From the NCBI RefSeq assembly GCF_016584115.1, contig NZ_NRSK01000004.1:62001-126000 (forward strand): a stretch of DNA of 64,000 bases. Direction: 5' to 3'. Shown in pieces: positions 31,448-41,579 of this stretch; the first letter of the stretch is position 1; each line of letters begins with the position of its first letter. A program made the position numbers and the translations under genes. Under the pieces are notes generated by a model. The model saw only the letters and a program-made list of their open reading frames with translations. It ran no database searches and was not told where the DNA came from. This DNA is from Ectothiorhodospira mobilis (GTDB lineage Bacteria; Pseudomonadota; Gammaproteobacteria; Ectothiorhodospirales; Ectothiorhodospiraceae).

Positions 31448-32503
31448 TCAGGACCACCCCCGCGGTTCCGTCCCCTCCCCCTGCACGGCCCGCCGGGCCA
31501 GGCACAGGTCATCCCAGGCCTTGCGCTTGTCCTGGGGCTTTCTCAGCAGATAGGCGGGGTGATAGGTCACCACCAGGGGGGTGCCGCGGTAGTCCAGGAT
31601 GCGGCCCCGCAGGCGCCCCAGGGGCTCGGTCGTGTCCAGCAGGTTCTGGGCGGCGACGCGGCCCAGGGCCACCAGGACCCGGGGGCGCACCAGGGCGATC
31701 TGCCGGTCCAGGTAGGGCCGGCAGGCACGGGCCTCTTCGGGCCTGGGATCCCGGTTGTTGGGGGGGCGGCACTTGAGGATGTTGGCGATGTAGACCCCCT
31801 GCTCCCGGTCCATGCCCAGGGCCGCCAGCATGCGGTCCAGGAGCCGTCCGGCGCGGCCCACGAAGGGCTCGCCCCGCCGGTCCTCCTCGGCCCCCGGGGC
31901 CTCGCCGATGAACATCCAGCCGGCCCCGGGATCACCGGTACCAAAGACGGTGTGGTTGCGGTTGCGGGCCAGGTCCGGGCACAGGGTGCAGGCCGCGACC
32001 CGGGCCTGCAGGGCCGCCCAGTCCAGATCGGCCACTCCATCGGGGTCGGCCTCATCCGCCCCGGCGCTGGCGGTGTGCTGATCCGGCTCCTCCCGTGCAT
32101 CCTGTGTTGCCTGTGCCGCCCCCTGCCCCGGGGCAGGGGACATCGACGGGGGCATGATCTCGCCAGGGGAGACCGCCCCGGACACCGCCGCCTCCGGGGG
32201 GGCATCGTTACGCCCCGGATCGGGAGGGACCCACCCCTCCCGCATCGCTTGGGGATCCCCATCCGGCCGACCATCCGGCTGGTCCTGGGGCTGGTCCTGG
32301 GGCTGGTCCCGGGAGGGGACACCCGCCGGCGCCGCCCGGGCCCCATCGAGGGCCGCGGACGGCATCCCAGGGGCCTCATCCGGCGCAGGGGGCAAAGAGA
32401 CGGCGGCGGATTGTCCGGCCCGGGGGATCCAGAGCTGGATCCCCATGGCCCGCAGGCAGCGCCGTCGCCAGGCCTCATCCATGCCCGGGCCCGCCTCAGA
32501 CAT
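31448..32503 (-). CDS. Family-4 (iron-sulfur) uracil-DNA glycosylase
   Basis: A 351-residue enzyme excising uracil from DNA. The catalytic domain (about 175-345) has [20 protein letters not shown] and YHPAYLL. Four cysteines fit the 4Fe-4S site: CTLC, then KCRPPNN and ACRPYL. The first about 170 residues are an unusual Pro/Gln/Asp-rich region with a short tandem QDQPQDQP stretch. The first residues ([20 protein letters not shown]) match the short N-terminal helix often found in gammaproteobacterial homologues. It overlaps leuA by 8 bp. Confidence 0.88.
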   Translation of the reverse strand: MSEAGPGMDEAWRRRCLRAMGIQLWIPRAGQSAAVSLPPAPDEAPGMPSAALDGARAAPAGVPSRDQPQDQPQDQPDGRPDGDPQAMREGWVPPDPGRNDAPPEAAVSGAVSPGEIMPPSMSPAPGQGAAQATQDAREEPDQHTASAGADEADPDGVADLDWAALQARVAACTLCPDLARNRNHTVFGTGDPGAGWMFIGEAPGAEEDRRGEPFVGRAGRLLDRMLAALGMDREQGVYIANILKCRPPNNRDPRPEEARACRPYLDRQIALVRPRVLVALGRVAAQNLLDTTEPLGRLRGRILDYRGTPLVVTYHPAYLLRKPQDKRKAWDDLCLARRAVQGEGTEPRGWS

Positions 32504-34046
32504 CCCCGTGCTGCGGATGGGGCCGGCGGTCCGGGGTCACCAGGCGGTTGAGGGCGTTGAGATAGGCCTTGGCGGAGGCGATGACGATGTCGGTGTCGGC
32601 CCCCTGGCCGTTGACGATGCGGCCGGCCTTCTCCAGACGCACGGTCACCTCCCCCTGGGCATCCGTGCCGCTGGTGATGTTGTTCACCGAATAGAGCAGC
32701 AGTTCGGTATGGCTGTGCATCACCGTCTCGATGGCCTTGAAGGCGGCATCCACGGGGCCGCTGCCGTCCGCCTCGCCGTGGTGCTCCTCCCCCTCCACGT
32801 TCAGGGTGAGGGTGGCCACCGGGGTCTCGCCGGTCTCGGAGCACACCCGCAGGGACACCAGCTTGACCCGCTCGTATTCCATGGCGATGGCCGCCTCGGT
32901 GGCCAGGGACTGGAGGTCCTCGTCGTAGATCTCGTGCTTCTTGTCCGCCAGCTCCTTGAACCGGGCGAAGGCCTCGTTGAGTTCCTCCTCGGAGTCGAAG
33001 TCGATGGCCAGATCCTTCAGCCGCGCGCGGAAGGCATTGCGGCCCGAGTGCTTGCCCAGCACGATGCGGTTGTCGGACCAGCCCACATCCTGGGCGCGCA
33101 TGATCTCGTAGGTATCCCGGTGTTTGAGCACACCGTCCTGATGGATACCCGACTCGTGGGCGAAGGCGTTGGCCCCGACGATGGCCTTGTTGGGCTGCAC
33201 CGGGAAGCCGGTGATGGTGGAGACCAGCCGCGAGCAGGGCACGATCTGGGTGGTATCCAGGGTGGTGTCGCAGGGGAAATGATCCTGGCGGGTGCGCACC
33301 GCCATGACCACCTCCTCCAGGGCGGCGTTGCCGGCCCGTTCCCCCAGGCCGTTGATGGTGCACTCCACCTGCCGCGCCCCGTTGAGCACCGCCGCCAGGG
33401 AATTGGCCACGGCCACCCCCAGGTCGTTGTGGCAGTGCACGGAGAACACGGCCTGGTCGGCGTTGGGGATGCGCTCGCGCAGGTTGCGGATCAGTGCGCC
33501 GAACTGCTCGGGGATGTTGTAGCCCACGGTGTCGGGGATGTTGATGGTGCGGGCCCCGGCGTCGATGACGGCCTCGATGACCCGGCAGAGGAAGTCCAGT
33601 TCGGAGCGGCCCGCGTCCTCCGGCGAGAACTCCACGTTGTCGGTCCACTGCCGGGCCCGGCGCACGGCGGCCACCGCCTGTTCCAGCACCTCATCGGGGC
33701 TCATCCTGAGCTTGTGCTCCATATGGATGGGCGAGGTGGCGAGGAAGGTGTGGATGCGGGCGGAAGCGGCCTCCTTCAGGGCCTCCCCGGCACGGTCGAT
33801 ATCCGCCTCCCGGGCCCGGGCCAGGCCGCAGACGGTGCTCTCGCGCACGGCCCGGGCCACCGCCTGGACGGATTCGAAATCGCCGATGCTGGCGGCGGGG
33901 AACCCGGCCTCGATGACGTCCACGCGCATCTTTTCCAGACCCTTGGCGATGCGGATCTTCTCCTCGCGGGTCATGGACGCGCCGGGGCTCTGCTCGCCGT
34001 CGCGAAGGGTGGTGTCGAAGATGTAGAGCTTGTCTTTGCCTGCCAT
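32496..34046 (-). CDS. leuA: 2-isopropylmalate synthase
   Basis: A 516-residue enzyme condensing acetyl-CoA with 2-oxoisovalerate, the first step of leucine synthesis. Motifs are [16 protein letters not shown] (metal/substrate site), [13 protein letters not shown] (metal-binding His pair) and [14 protein letters not shown]. The C-terminal regulatory domain for leucine feedback runs from about residue 390 ([20 protein letters not shown]). GGAG precedes the ATG. A 250-nt leader upstream carries a leucine-rich peptide (34184-34300), pointing to control by attenuation. leuB/C/D are not in this window. Confidence 0.95.
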   Translation of the reverse strand: MAGKDKLYIFDTTLRDGEQSPGASMTREEKIRIAKGLEKMRVDVIEAGFPAASIGDFESVQAVARAVRESTVCGLARAREADIDRAGEALKEAASARIHTFLATSPIHMEHKLRMSPDEVLEQAVAAVRRARQWTDNVEFSPEDAGRSELDFLCRVIEAVIDAGARTINIPDTVGYNIPEQFGALIRNLRERIPNADQAVFSVHCHNDLGVAVANSLAAVLNGARQVECTINGLGERAGNAALEEVVMAVRTRQDHFPCDTTLDTTQIVPCSRLVSTITGFPVQPNKAIVGANAFAHESGIHQDGVLKHRDTYEIMRAQDVGWSDNRIVLGKHSGRNAFRARLKDLAIDFDSEEELNEAFARFKELADKKHEIYDEDLQSLATEAAIAMEYERVKLVSLRVCSETGETPVATLTLNVEGEEHHGEADGSGPVDAAFKAIETVMHSHTELLLYSVNNITSGTDAQGEVTVRLEKAGRIVNGQGADTDIVIASAKAYLNALNRLVTPDRRPHPQHGDV

Positions 34047-34183
34047 GTCTCTGAACTCCCGTGGTCCGGCCCGGTGCCGGCCACTTGATACGGATCGAAT
34101 GCCACATGGACCCTCCGCCCCTTCGGGCCGGGTCTTTCCTGCGTCGCGGATGCGTTTGGCCTCGCCAGGCGAAGTATGCGCCG

Positions 34184-34300
34184 CTAGCGCGGCAGTCGCA
34201 GGAGGGCAGTCAGGGACAGGCTGGGGAGGCGCACGTGCATCGCCGCGCCCTGGTGGGGCACGCCACGGATACCGGACTGTGCGCTGGGATGGATCATCAT
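34184..34300 (-). CDS. Leucine-rich leader peptide upstream of leuA
   Basis: A 38-residue open frame with an ideal ribosome site, AAGGAG 5 bp before the first of two ATGs. Its C-terminal end [15 protein letters not shown] has six Leu codons (CTC and CTG) in 15, in the position of regulatory Leu codons in leader peptides. The stop is 137 bp before leuA. A GC-rich hairpin (34109-34134, GACCC / GGGTC outer stem) lies between them. I infer ribosome-mediated attenuation of leuA. No U-tract follows the hairpin, so the mechanism may be translational. Confidence 0.62.
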   Translation of the reverse strand: MMIHPSAQSGIRGVPHQGAAMHVRLPSLSLTALLRLPR

Positions 34301-34480
34301 GGAATCTCCTTGTATTTGACTCTAGCAAAGCCCCCGGGCAAAACCAACCCCGGACCATCCGGCCGGGGTCCGCCCTGGCCCGGGTTCCTGTGCAACGCCT
34401 CCTGTGCCATGGCGTGGCTTGGCGGGAGTGATGCAACATGGGAAAATTGCTTCATCCATCAAGCCTTCAGGACATTCCCC

Positions 34481-35353
34481 ATGCCCGCCCAGATCATCGA
34501 CGGCCGCGCCATCGCCAAGACCGTTCAAGAGGAGGTCCGCCAGGCGGTGGACGCCCGCATCGCCGCCGGGCGCCGTCCACCGGGCCTGGCGGTGGTGCTG
34601 GTGGGCCAGGACGCCGCCTCGCAGATCTACGTGCGCAACAAGCGCCGCACCTGCGAGGCGGTGGGCATGGTCTCCCAGTCCATCGACCTGCCGGACAACG
34701 TCTCCCTGGGGGACCTTTTGGATGTCATCGACGAACTCAATGCCGACCCCGCCGTGGACGGCATCCTGGTGCAGCTGCCCCTGCCCCGGCACATCGACCA
34801 GGAGAAGGTGATCGAGCGCATCGACCCGGCCAAGGATGTGGACGGTTTTCACCCCTACAACATGGGCCGCCTGGCCCTGCGCCTGCCGCGGCTGCGGCCC
34901 TGCACCCCCTTTGGCATCCGGCGCCTGCTGGACCACACGGGGGAGACCTACAAGGGCCGTCATGCCGTGATCATCGGCGCCTCCAACATCGTGGGCCGGC
35001 CCATGGCCCTGGAGCTCATGCTGGCCGGGGCCACGGTGACGGTATGCCACCGCTTCACCCGGGAGATGGAGAGCCACGTCCAGCGCGCCGACATCCTGGT
35101 GGCCGCCGCGGGCCGGCCGCGGCTGGTGCCCGGGGAGTGGGTGCAGCCGGGGGCAACCGTGATCGACGTGGGCATCAACCGCCAGGAGGACGGCTCCCTG
35201 GTGGGGGACGTGCAGTTCGACGCCGCCGCCGAGCGGGCCGCCTGGATCACCCCCGTACCCGGCGGCGTGGGCCCCATGACCGTGGCCATGCTGATGAAGA
35301 ACGCCGTCCAGGCCTGCGAGGACTCGGAACGCGCCGGGGACTGTCCCGCCTGA
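34481..35353 (+). CDS. folD: Bifunctional methylenetetrahydrofolate dehydrogenase/cyclohydrolase
   Basis: A 290-residue FolD, interconverting 5,10-methylene-, methenyl- and 10-formyl-tetrahydrofolate with NADP. Signatures are [14 protein letters not shown] (catalytic Lys region), [44 protein letters not shown] (cofactor site) and [17 protein letters not shown]. It is divergent from the leuA leader; 169 bp separate the leader ribosome site and the folD start. Confidence 0.95.
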   Translation: MPAQIIDGRAIAKTVQEEVRQAVDARIAAGRRPPGLAVVLVGQDAASQIYVRNKRRTCEAVGMVSQSIDLPDNVSLGDLLDVIDELNADPAVDGILVQLPLPRHIDQEKVIERIDPAKDVDGFHPYNMGRLALRLPRLRPCTPFGIRRLLDHTGETYKGRHAVIIGASNIVGRPMALELMLAGATVTVCHRFTREMESHVQRADILVAAAGRPRLVPGEWVQPGATVIDVGINRQEDGSLVGDVQFDAAAERAAWITPVPGGVGPMTVAMLMKNAVQACEDSERAGDCPA

Positions 35354-35449
35354 TCCCAATGGGCCGAGAGGTCCGGCAGGGTCTCCATTCCAGTCTTCCG
35401 GGGCTGATCCCCTAGAGGCTTGTCGGGGAAGCCGTTCGGACCCTACCCT

Positions 35450-35545
35450 GGGCGGCAGGTCCGGAGCCGGGCGCGCGCCGCAGGGAAGCGGCGCGCGAGC
35501 CTCCGGGGACGGATGTACGGCGTCCCGGCGCAGGGCCTGCCGCCC
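35450..35545. repeat. Interspersed palindromic repeat, copy A
   Basis: Arms GGGCGGCAGG (35450-35459) and CCTGCCGCCC (35536-35545) flank a core with CCGCAGGGAAGCGGCGCGCG and AGCCTCCGGGGACGG. The core recurs at 38583-38631 and 38675-38735 while the arms differ between copies. The rest of the 230-bp folD-cysS gap (35354-35582) holds no gene. Confidence 0.65.
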
Positions 35546-35582
35546 CGGCCAGGGCATCCGGCCCCCTCCCTCGCCCCAAAGG

Positions 35583-36968
35583 TCACCCCCGCCGCCAGGT
35601 GGTCCCCTCCGGCCCGTCCTCCAGCAGGATGCCCCGGGCCTTGAGATCGTCCCGGATCCGGTCGGCCTCGGTGAAGTCCCGGCGCTGGCGGGCCTCCAGG
35701 CGCTGCTGGATCAGGGCCTCGATCTCCGCGGCATCCACCGCATCCCCGGTCCCATCCTGCTGGAAGAACCCCTCCGGATCCGCCTGCAGGAGGCCGAGAA
35801 TCCCTCCCAGGGCCTTCAGGCAACCCGCCAGGGGGGCGGCTTCCTGCGGGTCCGTCTGTCTCAGACGGTTCACCTCCCGGGCCAGGTCAAAGAGCACCGA
35901 CAGGGCCTCCGGGGTGTTGAAATCATCGTCCATGGCCGCGTTGAAGCGGTCCCGCCAGGGCGCCCCCGCGTCCCCCGGATGCGCCGGTTCCAGCCCCCGC
36001 AGGGCGGTGTACAGGCGGGACAGGGCGCTGCGCGCGGCCTCCAGGGCCTGGTCGTTGTAGTTCAGGGGGCTGCGGTAGTGGCTGCCCAGGATGAAGTAGC
36101 GGATCTCCTCCGGCCGGTAGTGCTCCAGCACCTGGCGCACGGTGAAGAAGTTGCCCAGGGATTTGGACATCTTCTCCTCATCCACCCGCACGAAGCCGTT
36201 GTGCATCCAGTAGTTGACGAAATGCTCGCAGGTGGCCGCCTCGCTCTGGGCGATCTCGTTCTCGTGGTGGGGGAACTGCAGGTCCTGCCCGCCGCCATGG
36301 AGATCGAAGTGGTTGCCCAGGTAATGGGTGGACATGGCCGAGCACTCGATATGCCAGCCGGGACGGCCCGGCCCCCAGGGGGAATCCCAGGCGGGCTCAC
36401 CGGGCTTGGCGGCCTTCCACAGCACGAAGTCCAGGGGATCCCGCTTGGATTCGTCCGGGGCCACCCGCTCCCCGGCCCGCAGGTCCTCCAGGCGCCGGCC
36501 CGAGAGCCGTCCGTAGCCATCGAAACGGGACACGCTGTAGTACACGTCCCCGTTCTCCCCAACGTAGGCGTAGCCCCGGTCCATGAGGCGCTGGATCATG
36601 TGGAGGATATCGTGGACGTGCTGCGTCGCCCGGGGCTCGTGGGTGGGACGCAGCACCCCCAGGGCATCGGCGTCCTCATGCATGGCCTGGATGAAACGCC
36701 CTGTCAGGGCGTCGATGGCCTCACCGTTCTCCGCCGCCCGCCGGATGATCTTGTCATCGATATCGGTGATGTTGCGCACATAGGTGACCTCGTAGCCCTG
36801 GGCCAGGAGGTAGCGGTAGACCATGTCAAAGACCACCAGCACCCGGGCATGGCCCAGATGGCAGTAGTCGTAGACGGTCATACCGCAGACATACATGCGC
36901 ACCTTGCCCGGTTCCATGGGACGGAAGGGTTCCTTCTGACGGGTCAGGGTGTTGTAGAGATTCAGCAT
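35583..36968 (-). CDS. cysS: Cysteinyl-tRNA synthetase
   Basis: A 461-residue class I synthetase. [16 protein letters not shown] contains the zinc-ligand Cys and the HIGH motif, WHIECSAMS and [14 protein letters not shown] the remaining zinc ligands, and [10 protein letters not shown] the KMSKS loop. The C-terminal helical anticodon region ends with a DUF-type tail ([20 protein letters not shown]). The ATG at 36966-36968 starts the canonical [15 protein letters not shown]; the frame is open further upstream without support. gltX lies upstream in the same direction. Confidence 0.96.
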   Translation of the reverse strand: MLNLYNTLTRQKEPFRPMEPGKVRMYVCGMTVYDYCHLGHARVLVVFDMVYRYLLAQGYEVTYVRNITDIDDKIIRRAAENGEAIDALTGRFIQAMHEDADALGVLRPTHEPRATQHVHDILHMIQRLMDRGYAYVGENGDVYYSVSRFDGYGRLSGRRLEDLRAGERVAPDESKRDPLDFVLWKAAKPGEPAWDSPWGPGRPGWHIECSAMSTHYLGNHFDLHGGGQDLQFPHHENEIAQSEAATCEHFVNYWMHNGFVRVDEEKMSKSLGNFFTVRQVLEHYRPEEIRYFILGSHYRSPLNYNDQALEAARSALSRLYTALRGLEPAHPGDAGAPWRDRFNAAMDDDFNTPEALSVLFDLAREVNRLRQTDPQEAAPLAGCLKALGGILGLLQADPEGFFQQDGTGDAVDAAEIEALIQQRLEARQRRDFTEADRIRDDLKARGILLEDGPEGTTWRRG

Positions 36969-37088
36969 GGATTCGGCCGGTTGCGGATGGAATGCCGTAC
37001 CGCCCGCCGTGCGGGCGGTGGAGAAACGCAGGGCCTCATGATAGCGCACCGCCGGGGGCCCGCGCCCCCGCCGACGGCGCATCGGTGT

Positions 37089-38489
37089 TCAGGCGGCGGC
37101 CAGATCCCGGGCCTGCTCCAGCCTCCGGCGCACCTGTTCGGGCCCCAGCAGGTCCCAGACCCGGTGCATCTCCGGACCGTGAGGGGCGCCGGTGAGGGCC
37201 AGGCGCAGGGGCATGTACAGGCCCTTGCCCTTGTGCCCGCTGGCCCGGCCCACGGCCTTGGCGAAGTCCGGGAAGGCCTTCGGCCCCTCCTCCAGGACCG
37301 CCAGGGCCGCGTCAAAGAAGGCGGCGCCGGCCTCGCGCAGCGCCTCCCGCTGGGCCTCGTCCAGAGGCGGCTCGGGGGCGAACAGACGCCGCGCCCAGGC
37401 ATTCAAGTCCACCGGGAAGAGGATGTTGTCCCGCACCGCCGCCACCAGCGCCCCGCCCTGCCCCGCCGGCACGGGGGCGTCGGGCTCCAGCCAGGCCACC
37501 AGGTCCGCGTCCGGGGCCGCCGCCACCGCCAGACGCTGCCAGTGATCCAGTTGCGCCGGGTCGTGCCGGGCCGGTGCCCGGCCCAGGCGGGCGGTGTCAA
37601 AACGCGCCGCCAGGGTGTCCCGGTCCATGAGGCCATCGTCTTCGTAGACATGCCCCAGACGGGCCAGGTGGTTCAGCAGGGCCAGGGGCAGATACCCCTG
37701 CCGGTGCAACTGGCGCAGGCTGAGGGCCCCGCTGCGCTTGGACAGCGGACCGCCGTCCTGATCCAGGATCAGGGAGATATGGCCGTAGTCCGGGGCGGTA
37801 AGCCCCAGGGCCTCCAGCAGCAACAGCTGGCGCGGGGTATTGGCGATGTGATCCTCCCCGCGCAGGACGAGGGTCACCCCCATGAGGGCATCATCCACGG
37901 CATTGCTGAAGAAGAACGACGGGGTTCCGTCGGAGCGGCGGATGATGAAATCCCCGATATCATCCGTGGCAAAACGCTGCGGCCCGCGCACCCGATCCTC
38001 AAAGACCACCGTGCGCCCCCAGGGCACACGAAAGCGCAGCGTGGGCCGCTCCCCCCGCTCCAGCCGTGCCTGCACCTCCTCCGGGGTGAGGCGGGCGCAG
38101 GTGCCTGGATAGCGGGGCGGCTGCCCCGCGGCCATCTGCGCCTTGCGCGCCAGCCGCAGGCTCTGGTCGCTGCAAAAGCACGGGTAGACCAGACCCCGTT
38201 CCTCCAGCAAGCGGAAATACGTGGCGTAGAGCTCCCCCCGCTGCGACTGCAGGTAGGGCCCGGCCGTCCCCTCCGCCTCCGGCCCCTCCTGCCAGTCCAG
38301 CCCCAGCCAGCGCAGATCCTCCATCAGGTCCCGGGTGTACTGCGCACGGCTGCGTTCGGCATCGGTGTCCTCGATGCGCAGCAGGAAGGTCCCCCCCTGG
38401 CCCCGGGCGGCCAGGGCGTTGAACAGGGCGGTGCGCAGGTTGCCCAGGTGCAGATGACCGGTGGGACTGGGGGCGAAACGGGTCTTCAT
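37089..38489 (-). CDS. gltX: Glutamyl-tRNA synthetase
   Basis: A 466-residue class I synthetase. MKTRFAPSPTGHLHLGNLRT has the HIGH-equivalent HLHLG. CFCSDQSLRLARKAQMAAGQ with a following GTCARL is the zinc-binding insertion. GPLSKRSGALSLRQL is the KMSKS-equivalent loop with LSKRS. Its ATG at 38487-38489 gives the usual start; an ATG at 38513 would add eight residues (PEDADIA plus Met), and neither has a clear ribosome site. Gammaproteobacteria of this type often carry two GluRS paralogues; I cannot tell whether this is the only one. Confidence 0.94.
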   Translation of the reverse strand: MKTRFAPSPTGHLHLGNLRTALFNALAARGQGGTFLLRIEDTDAERSRAQYTRDLMEDLRWLGLDWQEGPEAEGTAGPYLQSQRGELYATYFRLLEERGLVYPCFCSDQSLRLARKAQMAAGQPPRYPGTCARLTPEEVQARLERGERPTLRFRVPWGRTVVFEDRVRGPQRFATDDIGDFIIRRSDGTPSFFFSNAVDDALMGVTLVLRGEDHIANTPRQLLLLEALGLTAPDYGHISLILDQDGGPLSKRSGALSLRQLHRQGYLPLALLNHLARLGHVYEDDGLMDRDTLAARFDTARLGRAPARHDPAQLDHWQRLAVAAAPDADLVAWLEPDAPVPAGQGGALVAAVRDNILFPVDLNAWARRLFAPEPPLDEAQREALREAGAAFFDAALAVLEEGPKAFPDFAKAVGRASGHKGKGLYMPLRLALTGAPHGPEMHRVWDLLGPEQVRRRLEQARDLAAA

Positions 38490-38582
38490 GGCGATGTCGG
38501 CGTCTTCTGGCATGGCGCGGGATGGTAGCTCAAAAGGGGATCGACGGCACAGCGCACATCCCCACAACATGGCCCTGGATCA

Positions 38583-38631
38583 AGCGGCGCGCAAGCTCCC
38601 GGGGAGTGGATCCACAACGGCCATCGCAGGG
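38583..38631. repeat. Interspersed repeat, copy C (partial)
   Basis: AGCGGCGCGCAAGCTCCCGG, then a GGATCCAC and a CGCAGGG, repeats the core of the copy at 38645-38756 directly upstream of it. The flanking arms are not clearly paired, so this may be a half element. Confidence 0.5.
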
Positions 38632-38644
38632 TCCGGAAGACCCG

Positions 38645-38756
38645 CCCGGGGTGGAGGGGGTTCCCGGAGACGGGTGTGCGCCGCAGGGAGGCGGCGCGCA
38701 AGCCTCCAGGGATGGATCCACGGCGGCCCGGCGCAGGGAACCCCCTCCACCCCGGG
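38645..38756. repeat. Interspersed palindromic repeat, copy B with perfect 21-bp arms
   Basis: Bases 38645-38665 (CCCGGGGTGGAGGGGGTTCC plus C) are the exact reverse complement of 38736-38756. The 70-bp centre holds CGCCGCAGGGAGGCGGCGCG, AAGCCTCCAGGGATGG and CGGCGCAGGG, the core shared with 35450-35545. The whole 38490-38900 gap between gltX and the cyclophilin gene has no gene besides these repeats and the promoters of its neighbours. Confidence 0.7.
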
Positions 38757-38900
38757 CACCTCTCCCCGCGCTTTCCCGCACAGGACGCATGAGGCTATCA
38801 TCACCCCGGCGGGCATCGGCCCGGTCCACTCCTCCCAAAAAGAACGGATGCGGGGAACCCACGGCGGCGGAACCCCCACAGATACAAGGCGCCCGACACG

Positions 38901-39488
38901 ATGCGCATGCGATCCATGTTCAGACGGCTGCTGGTCACCCTGGCCCTGCTGTCCACAACCACGGGAAACCAAGTAATGGCTGAAAGCGAAAACCCACGGG
39001 TCCAGCTGGAAACGACCATGGGCACGATCGTCCTGGAACTCTACCCGGACAAGGCCCCGGAGACGGTGGAGAACTTCCTGGGCTACGTGCGCGAAGGGTT
39101 CTACGACGGCACCATCTTCCACCGCGTGATCCCCGGATTCATGGTCCAGGGCGGCGGTTTCACCCCGGACATGCAGCAAAAACCCACCCACGACCCCATC
39201 CGCAATGAGGCCAACAACGGCCTGAGCAACGAACCCGGCACCGTGGCCATGGCCCGCACCCCCAACCCCCACTCCGCCACGGCGCAGTTCTTCATCAACG
39301 TGGAACATAACCGCTTCCTGGACTTCACCGCCGAGAACCCCCAGGGCTGGGGCTATGCCGTCTTCGGCCGCGTGGTGGAGGGGATGGACGTGGTGGAACG
39401 CATCGTGGCCGTACCCACGGGCAACCACGGCATGCATCAGGATGTGCCCCGGGAACCCATTGTCCTCGACCGCGTCAGCGAACAGTAA
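38901..39488 (+). CDS. Cyclophilin-type peptidyl-prolyl isomerase with signal peptide
   Basis: A 195-residue PPIase. The mature domain is a bacterial cyclophilin: [40 protein letters not shown] (catalytic Arg), FTPDM and [19 protein letters not shown]. The first 26 residues ([27 protein letters not shown]) look like a signal peptide, so it is probably periplasmic (PpiA-like). An internal ATG at 38976 (MAESENP) could yield a cytoplasmic form. lpxH follows by 9 bp. Confidence 0.9.
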   Translation: MRMRSMFRRLLVTLALLSTTTGNQVMAESENPRVQLETTMGTIVLELYPDKAPETVENFLGYVREGFYDGTIFHRVIPGFMVQGGGFTPDMQQKPTHDPIRNEANNGLSNEPGTVAMARTPNPHSATAQFFINVEHNRFLDFTAENPQGWGYAVFGRVVEGMDVVERIVAVPTGNHGMHQDVPREPIVLDRVSEQ

Positions 39489-39497
39489 CGCGGTCCG

Positions 39498-40226
39498 GTG
39501 CGTTCCACACTCTTCGTCTCGGACCTGCACCTGGATCCGGACCGCCCCGCCATCCTCGCCGCCTTCGAACGCCTCCTGCGCGGCCCCGCGCGGGAGGCGG
39601 ACGCCCTGTACATCCTGGGGGACCTGTTCGAATACTGGATCGGGGACGACGACCCGGCCCCGCATCTGGAACCGGTCTTCCACGCCCTGGCCGATCTGGC
39701 CCGGGCCGGCGTGCCGGTGTGCTTCACCCACGGCAACCGGGACTTCCTGGTGGGCGAAGGCTTCGCCCGCCGCTGTGGCTGCCGGCTGCTGGACACGGAG
39801 ACGGTGATCGATCTCTACGGCACCCCCGTGCTGCTCATGCACGGGGACAGCCTGTGCACCGATGATCACGAATACATGGCCTTCCGGGACATGGTGCGGG
39901 ATCCGCAATGGCAGGCGGCCTTCCTCGCCCGCCCCCTGGCCGAGCGCCATGCCGAGGCGGAAGCCATGCGCGCCCGCAGCCGCCACTCCACCCGCCGCAA
40001 GCCCGCGGACATCACCGACGTCCACCCCGGGGCGGTGGAGGCGGCCCTGCGGCGCAACGGCGTGCGCATCCTCATCCACGGCCATACCCACCGCCCCGCC
40101 CTGCACGACCTGACCCTGGACGGGGCCCCCGCCCGGCGCATCGTGCTGCCGGACTGGTACGAGACCGGCGGTCTGCTGCGGGCCACCCCCGAAGGCATGG
40201 CCCTGGAGACCTGGCCGGTGGAATGA
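39498..40226 (+). CDS. lpxH: UDP-2,3-diacylglucosamine hydrolase
   Basis: A 242-residue calcineurin-like phosphoesterase that forms lipid X in lipid A synthesis. Metal motifs are SDLHL, GDLFEYWIGDD, HGNRDFL, LMHGDS and HGHTHRP. The gene begins with GTG at 39498; the codon order VRSTLFVSDLHL fits the family start. It is adjacent to the cyclophilin gene, as in E. coli (ppiB-lpxH). Confidence 0.94.
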   Translation: MRSTLFVSDLHLDPDRPAILAAFERLLRGPAREADALYILGDLFEYWIGDDDPAPHLEPVFHALADLARAGVPVCFTHGNRDFLVGEGFARRCGCRLLDTETVIDLYGTPVLLMHGDSLCTDDHEYMAFRDMVRDPQWQAAFLARPLAERHAEAEAMRARSRHSTRRKPADITDVHPGAVEAALRRNGVRILIHGHTHRPALHDLTLDGAPARRIVLPDWYETGGLLRATPEGMALETWPVE

Positions 40227-40326
40227 ACCCCCTATCCCCGGGGTGGGATTCCGCCGCTGCATCCCGTGACCACCCGCGGCGCACCGGGATCCCCCGGAAC
40301 CCACCGGTACAGGCCCCCGGGACGGT

Positions 40327-41526
40327 TCACACCCGCTCCAGCCCCCGGGCCAGATCGGCGCGGATATCCGCCGGGTCCTCCAGACCCACGGCCACACGGA
40401 TCAACCCCTCGTCGATGCCCTGCTCCGCCCGCTGCTCCGAGGTGAGGCGGCCATGGGTGGTGGTGGCCGGATGGGTGACGGTGCTGCGGGTATCCCCCAG
40501 ATTGGCGGTGATGGACAGCATCCGGGTGGCGTCGATCACCCGCCAGGCCGCCTCCCGGCCGCCCCGCACCCGGAAGGAGACGATGCCCCCGAAGCCGGAC
40601 TGCTGGACCGAAGCCAGCCCATGCCCGGGATGGGAGGCCAGCCCCGGGTAGTGCACCCGTTCCACCGCCCCGTGCCCCTCCAGCCAGCGGGCCAGCTCCA
40701 GGGCCGCGGCGCTGTGGGCCCGCATGCGCAGAGGCAGGGTCTCCAGGCCCTTGAGGAAGACCCAGGCATTGAACGGGCTCATGCTGGGTCCCGCCGTGCG
40801 CAGGAAGCCGAACACCTCCTTGCCCACCCGCTCGGCATCCCCCACCACAGCCCCGCCCACGCAGCGGCCCTGCCCGTCCAGGTACTTGGTGGCCGAATGC
40901 ACCACCAGATCGGCCCCCAGATCCAGGGGGCGCTGCAGCACCGGGGTGCACAGACAGTTGTCCACCACCAAGAGGGCGTCCCGGGACCGGGCCAGCCGCG
41001 ACAGGGCCTGCAGATCCACCACCTCCCCCAGGGGGTTGGACGGGGTCTCGACGAACAGCATGCGGGTGCGCGGCCCCATGGCCGCCTCCCAGGCCCCCAG
41101 GTCCCCCAGGGGGACATGGCTCACCTGGATGCCGAAGCGGGTGAGGTAGTTGCTGAACAGGGCCGTGGTGGAACCGAAGACGGAACGGGAGGAGACGATG
41201 TGGTCCCCCGCCTGCAGCAGGGCCAGGCAGGTGGAGAGGATGGCCGCCATGCCCGAGGCGGTGGCCACGCAGGCCTCGCCCCCCTCCAGGGCCGCGAGGC
41301 GGTCCTGGAAGGTGCGCACCGTGGGATTGGTGAAGCGGGCGTAGATGTTGCCCGGCGCCTCGCCGGCGAAGCGGGCGGCCGCCTCGGCGGCGCTGGAGAA
41401 GACGAAGCTGGAGGTGGCGTAGATGGGGTCGGAATGCTCCTGTTCCGAACCCCGCCGCTGTCCCGCCCGCACCGCCAGGGTGTCGAAACCGGGATCGCGG
41501 CCCCATGCATCGGAAAGATCCTCCAC
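40327..41526 (-). CDS. metZ: O-succinylhomoserine sulfhydrylase
   Basis: A 399-residue PLP enzyme of the Cys/Met metabolism family, making homocysteine from O-succinylhomoserine and sulfide. Signatures are the opening GFDTLAVRAGQRRGSEQEHS, IYARFTNPTVRTFQDRLAAL, SSRSVFGSTTALFSNYLTRF, VVDNCLCTP and the PLP Lys in VVHSATKYLDGQGRCVGGA. The C-terminus LIRVAVGLEDPADI is typical. It is the direct sulfhydrylation route; the gene stands alone between lpxH (convergent) and alr. Confidence 0.92.
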   Translation of the reverse strand: MEDLSDAWGRDPGFDTLAVRAGQRRGSEQEHSDPIYATSSFVFSSAAEAAARFAGEAPGNIYARFTNPTVRTFQDRLAALEGGEACVATASGMAAILSTCLALLQAGDHIVSSRSVFGSTTALFSNYLTRFGIQVSHVPLGDLGAWEAAMGPRTRMLFVETPSNPLGEVVDLQALSRLARSRDALLVVDNCLCTPVLQRPLDLGADLVVHSATKYLDGQGRCVGGAVVGDAERVGKEVFGFLRTAGPSMSPFNAWVFLKGLETLPLRMRAHSAAALELARWLEGHGAVERVHYPGLASHPGHGLASVQQSGFGGIVSFRVRGGREAAWRVIDATRMLSITANLGDTRSTVTHPATTTHGRLTSEQRAEQGIDEGLIRVAVGLEDPADIRADLARGLERV

Positions 41527-41579
41527 GGATGAGCCCCCAAAATGAAAAAAATCAATCTATGGGGGACTGCTCCCGGCTG

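Noticed and set aside
35979-38528. A 2.5-kb plus-strand open frame across cysS and gltX
   Set aside because: It crosses two certain synthetase genes on the other strand and has shadow composition.
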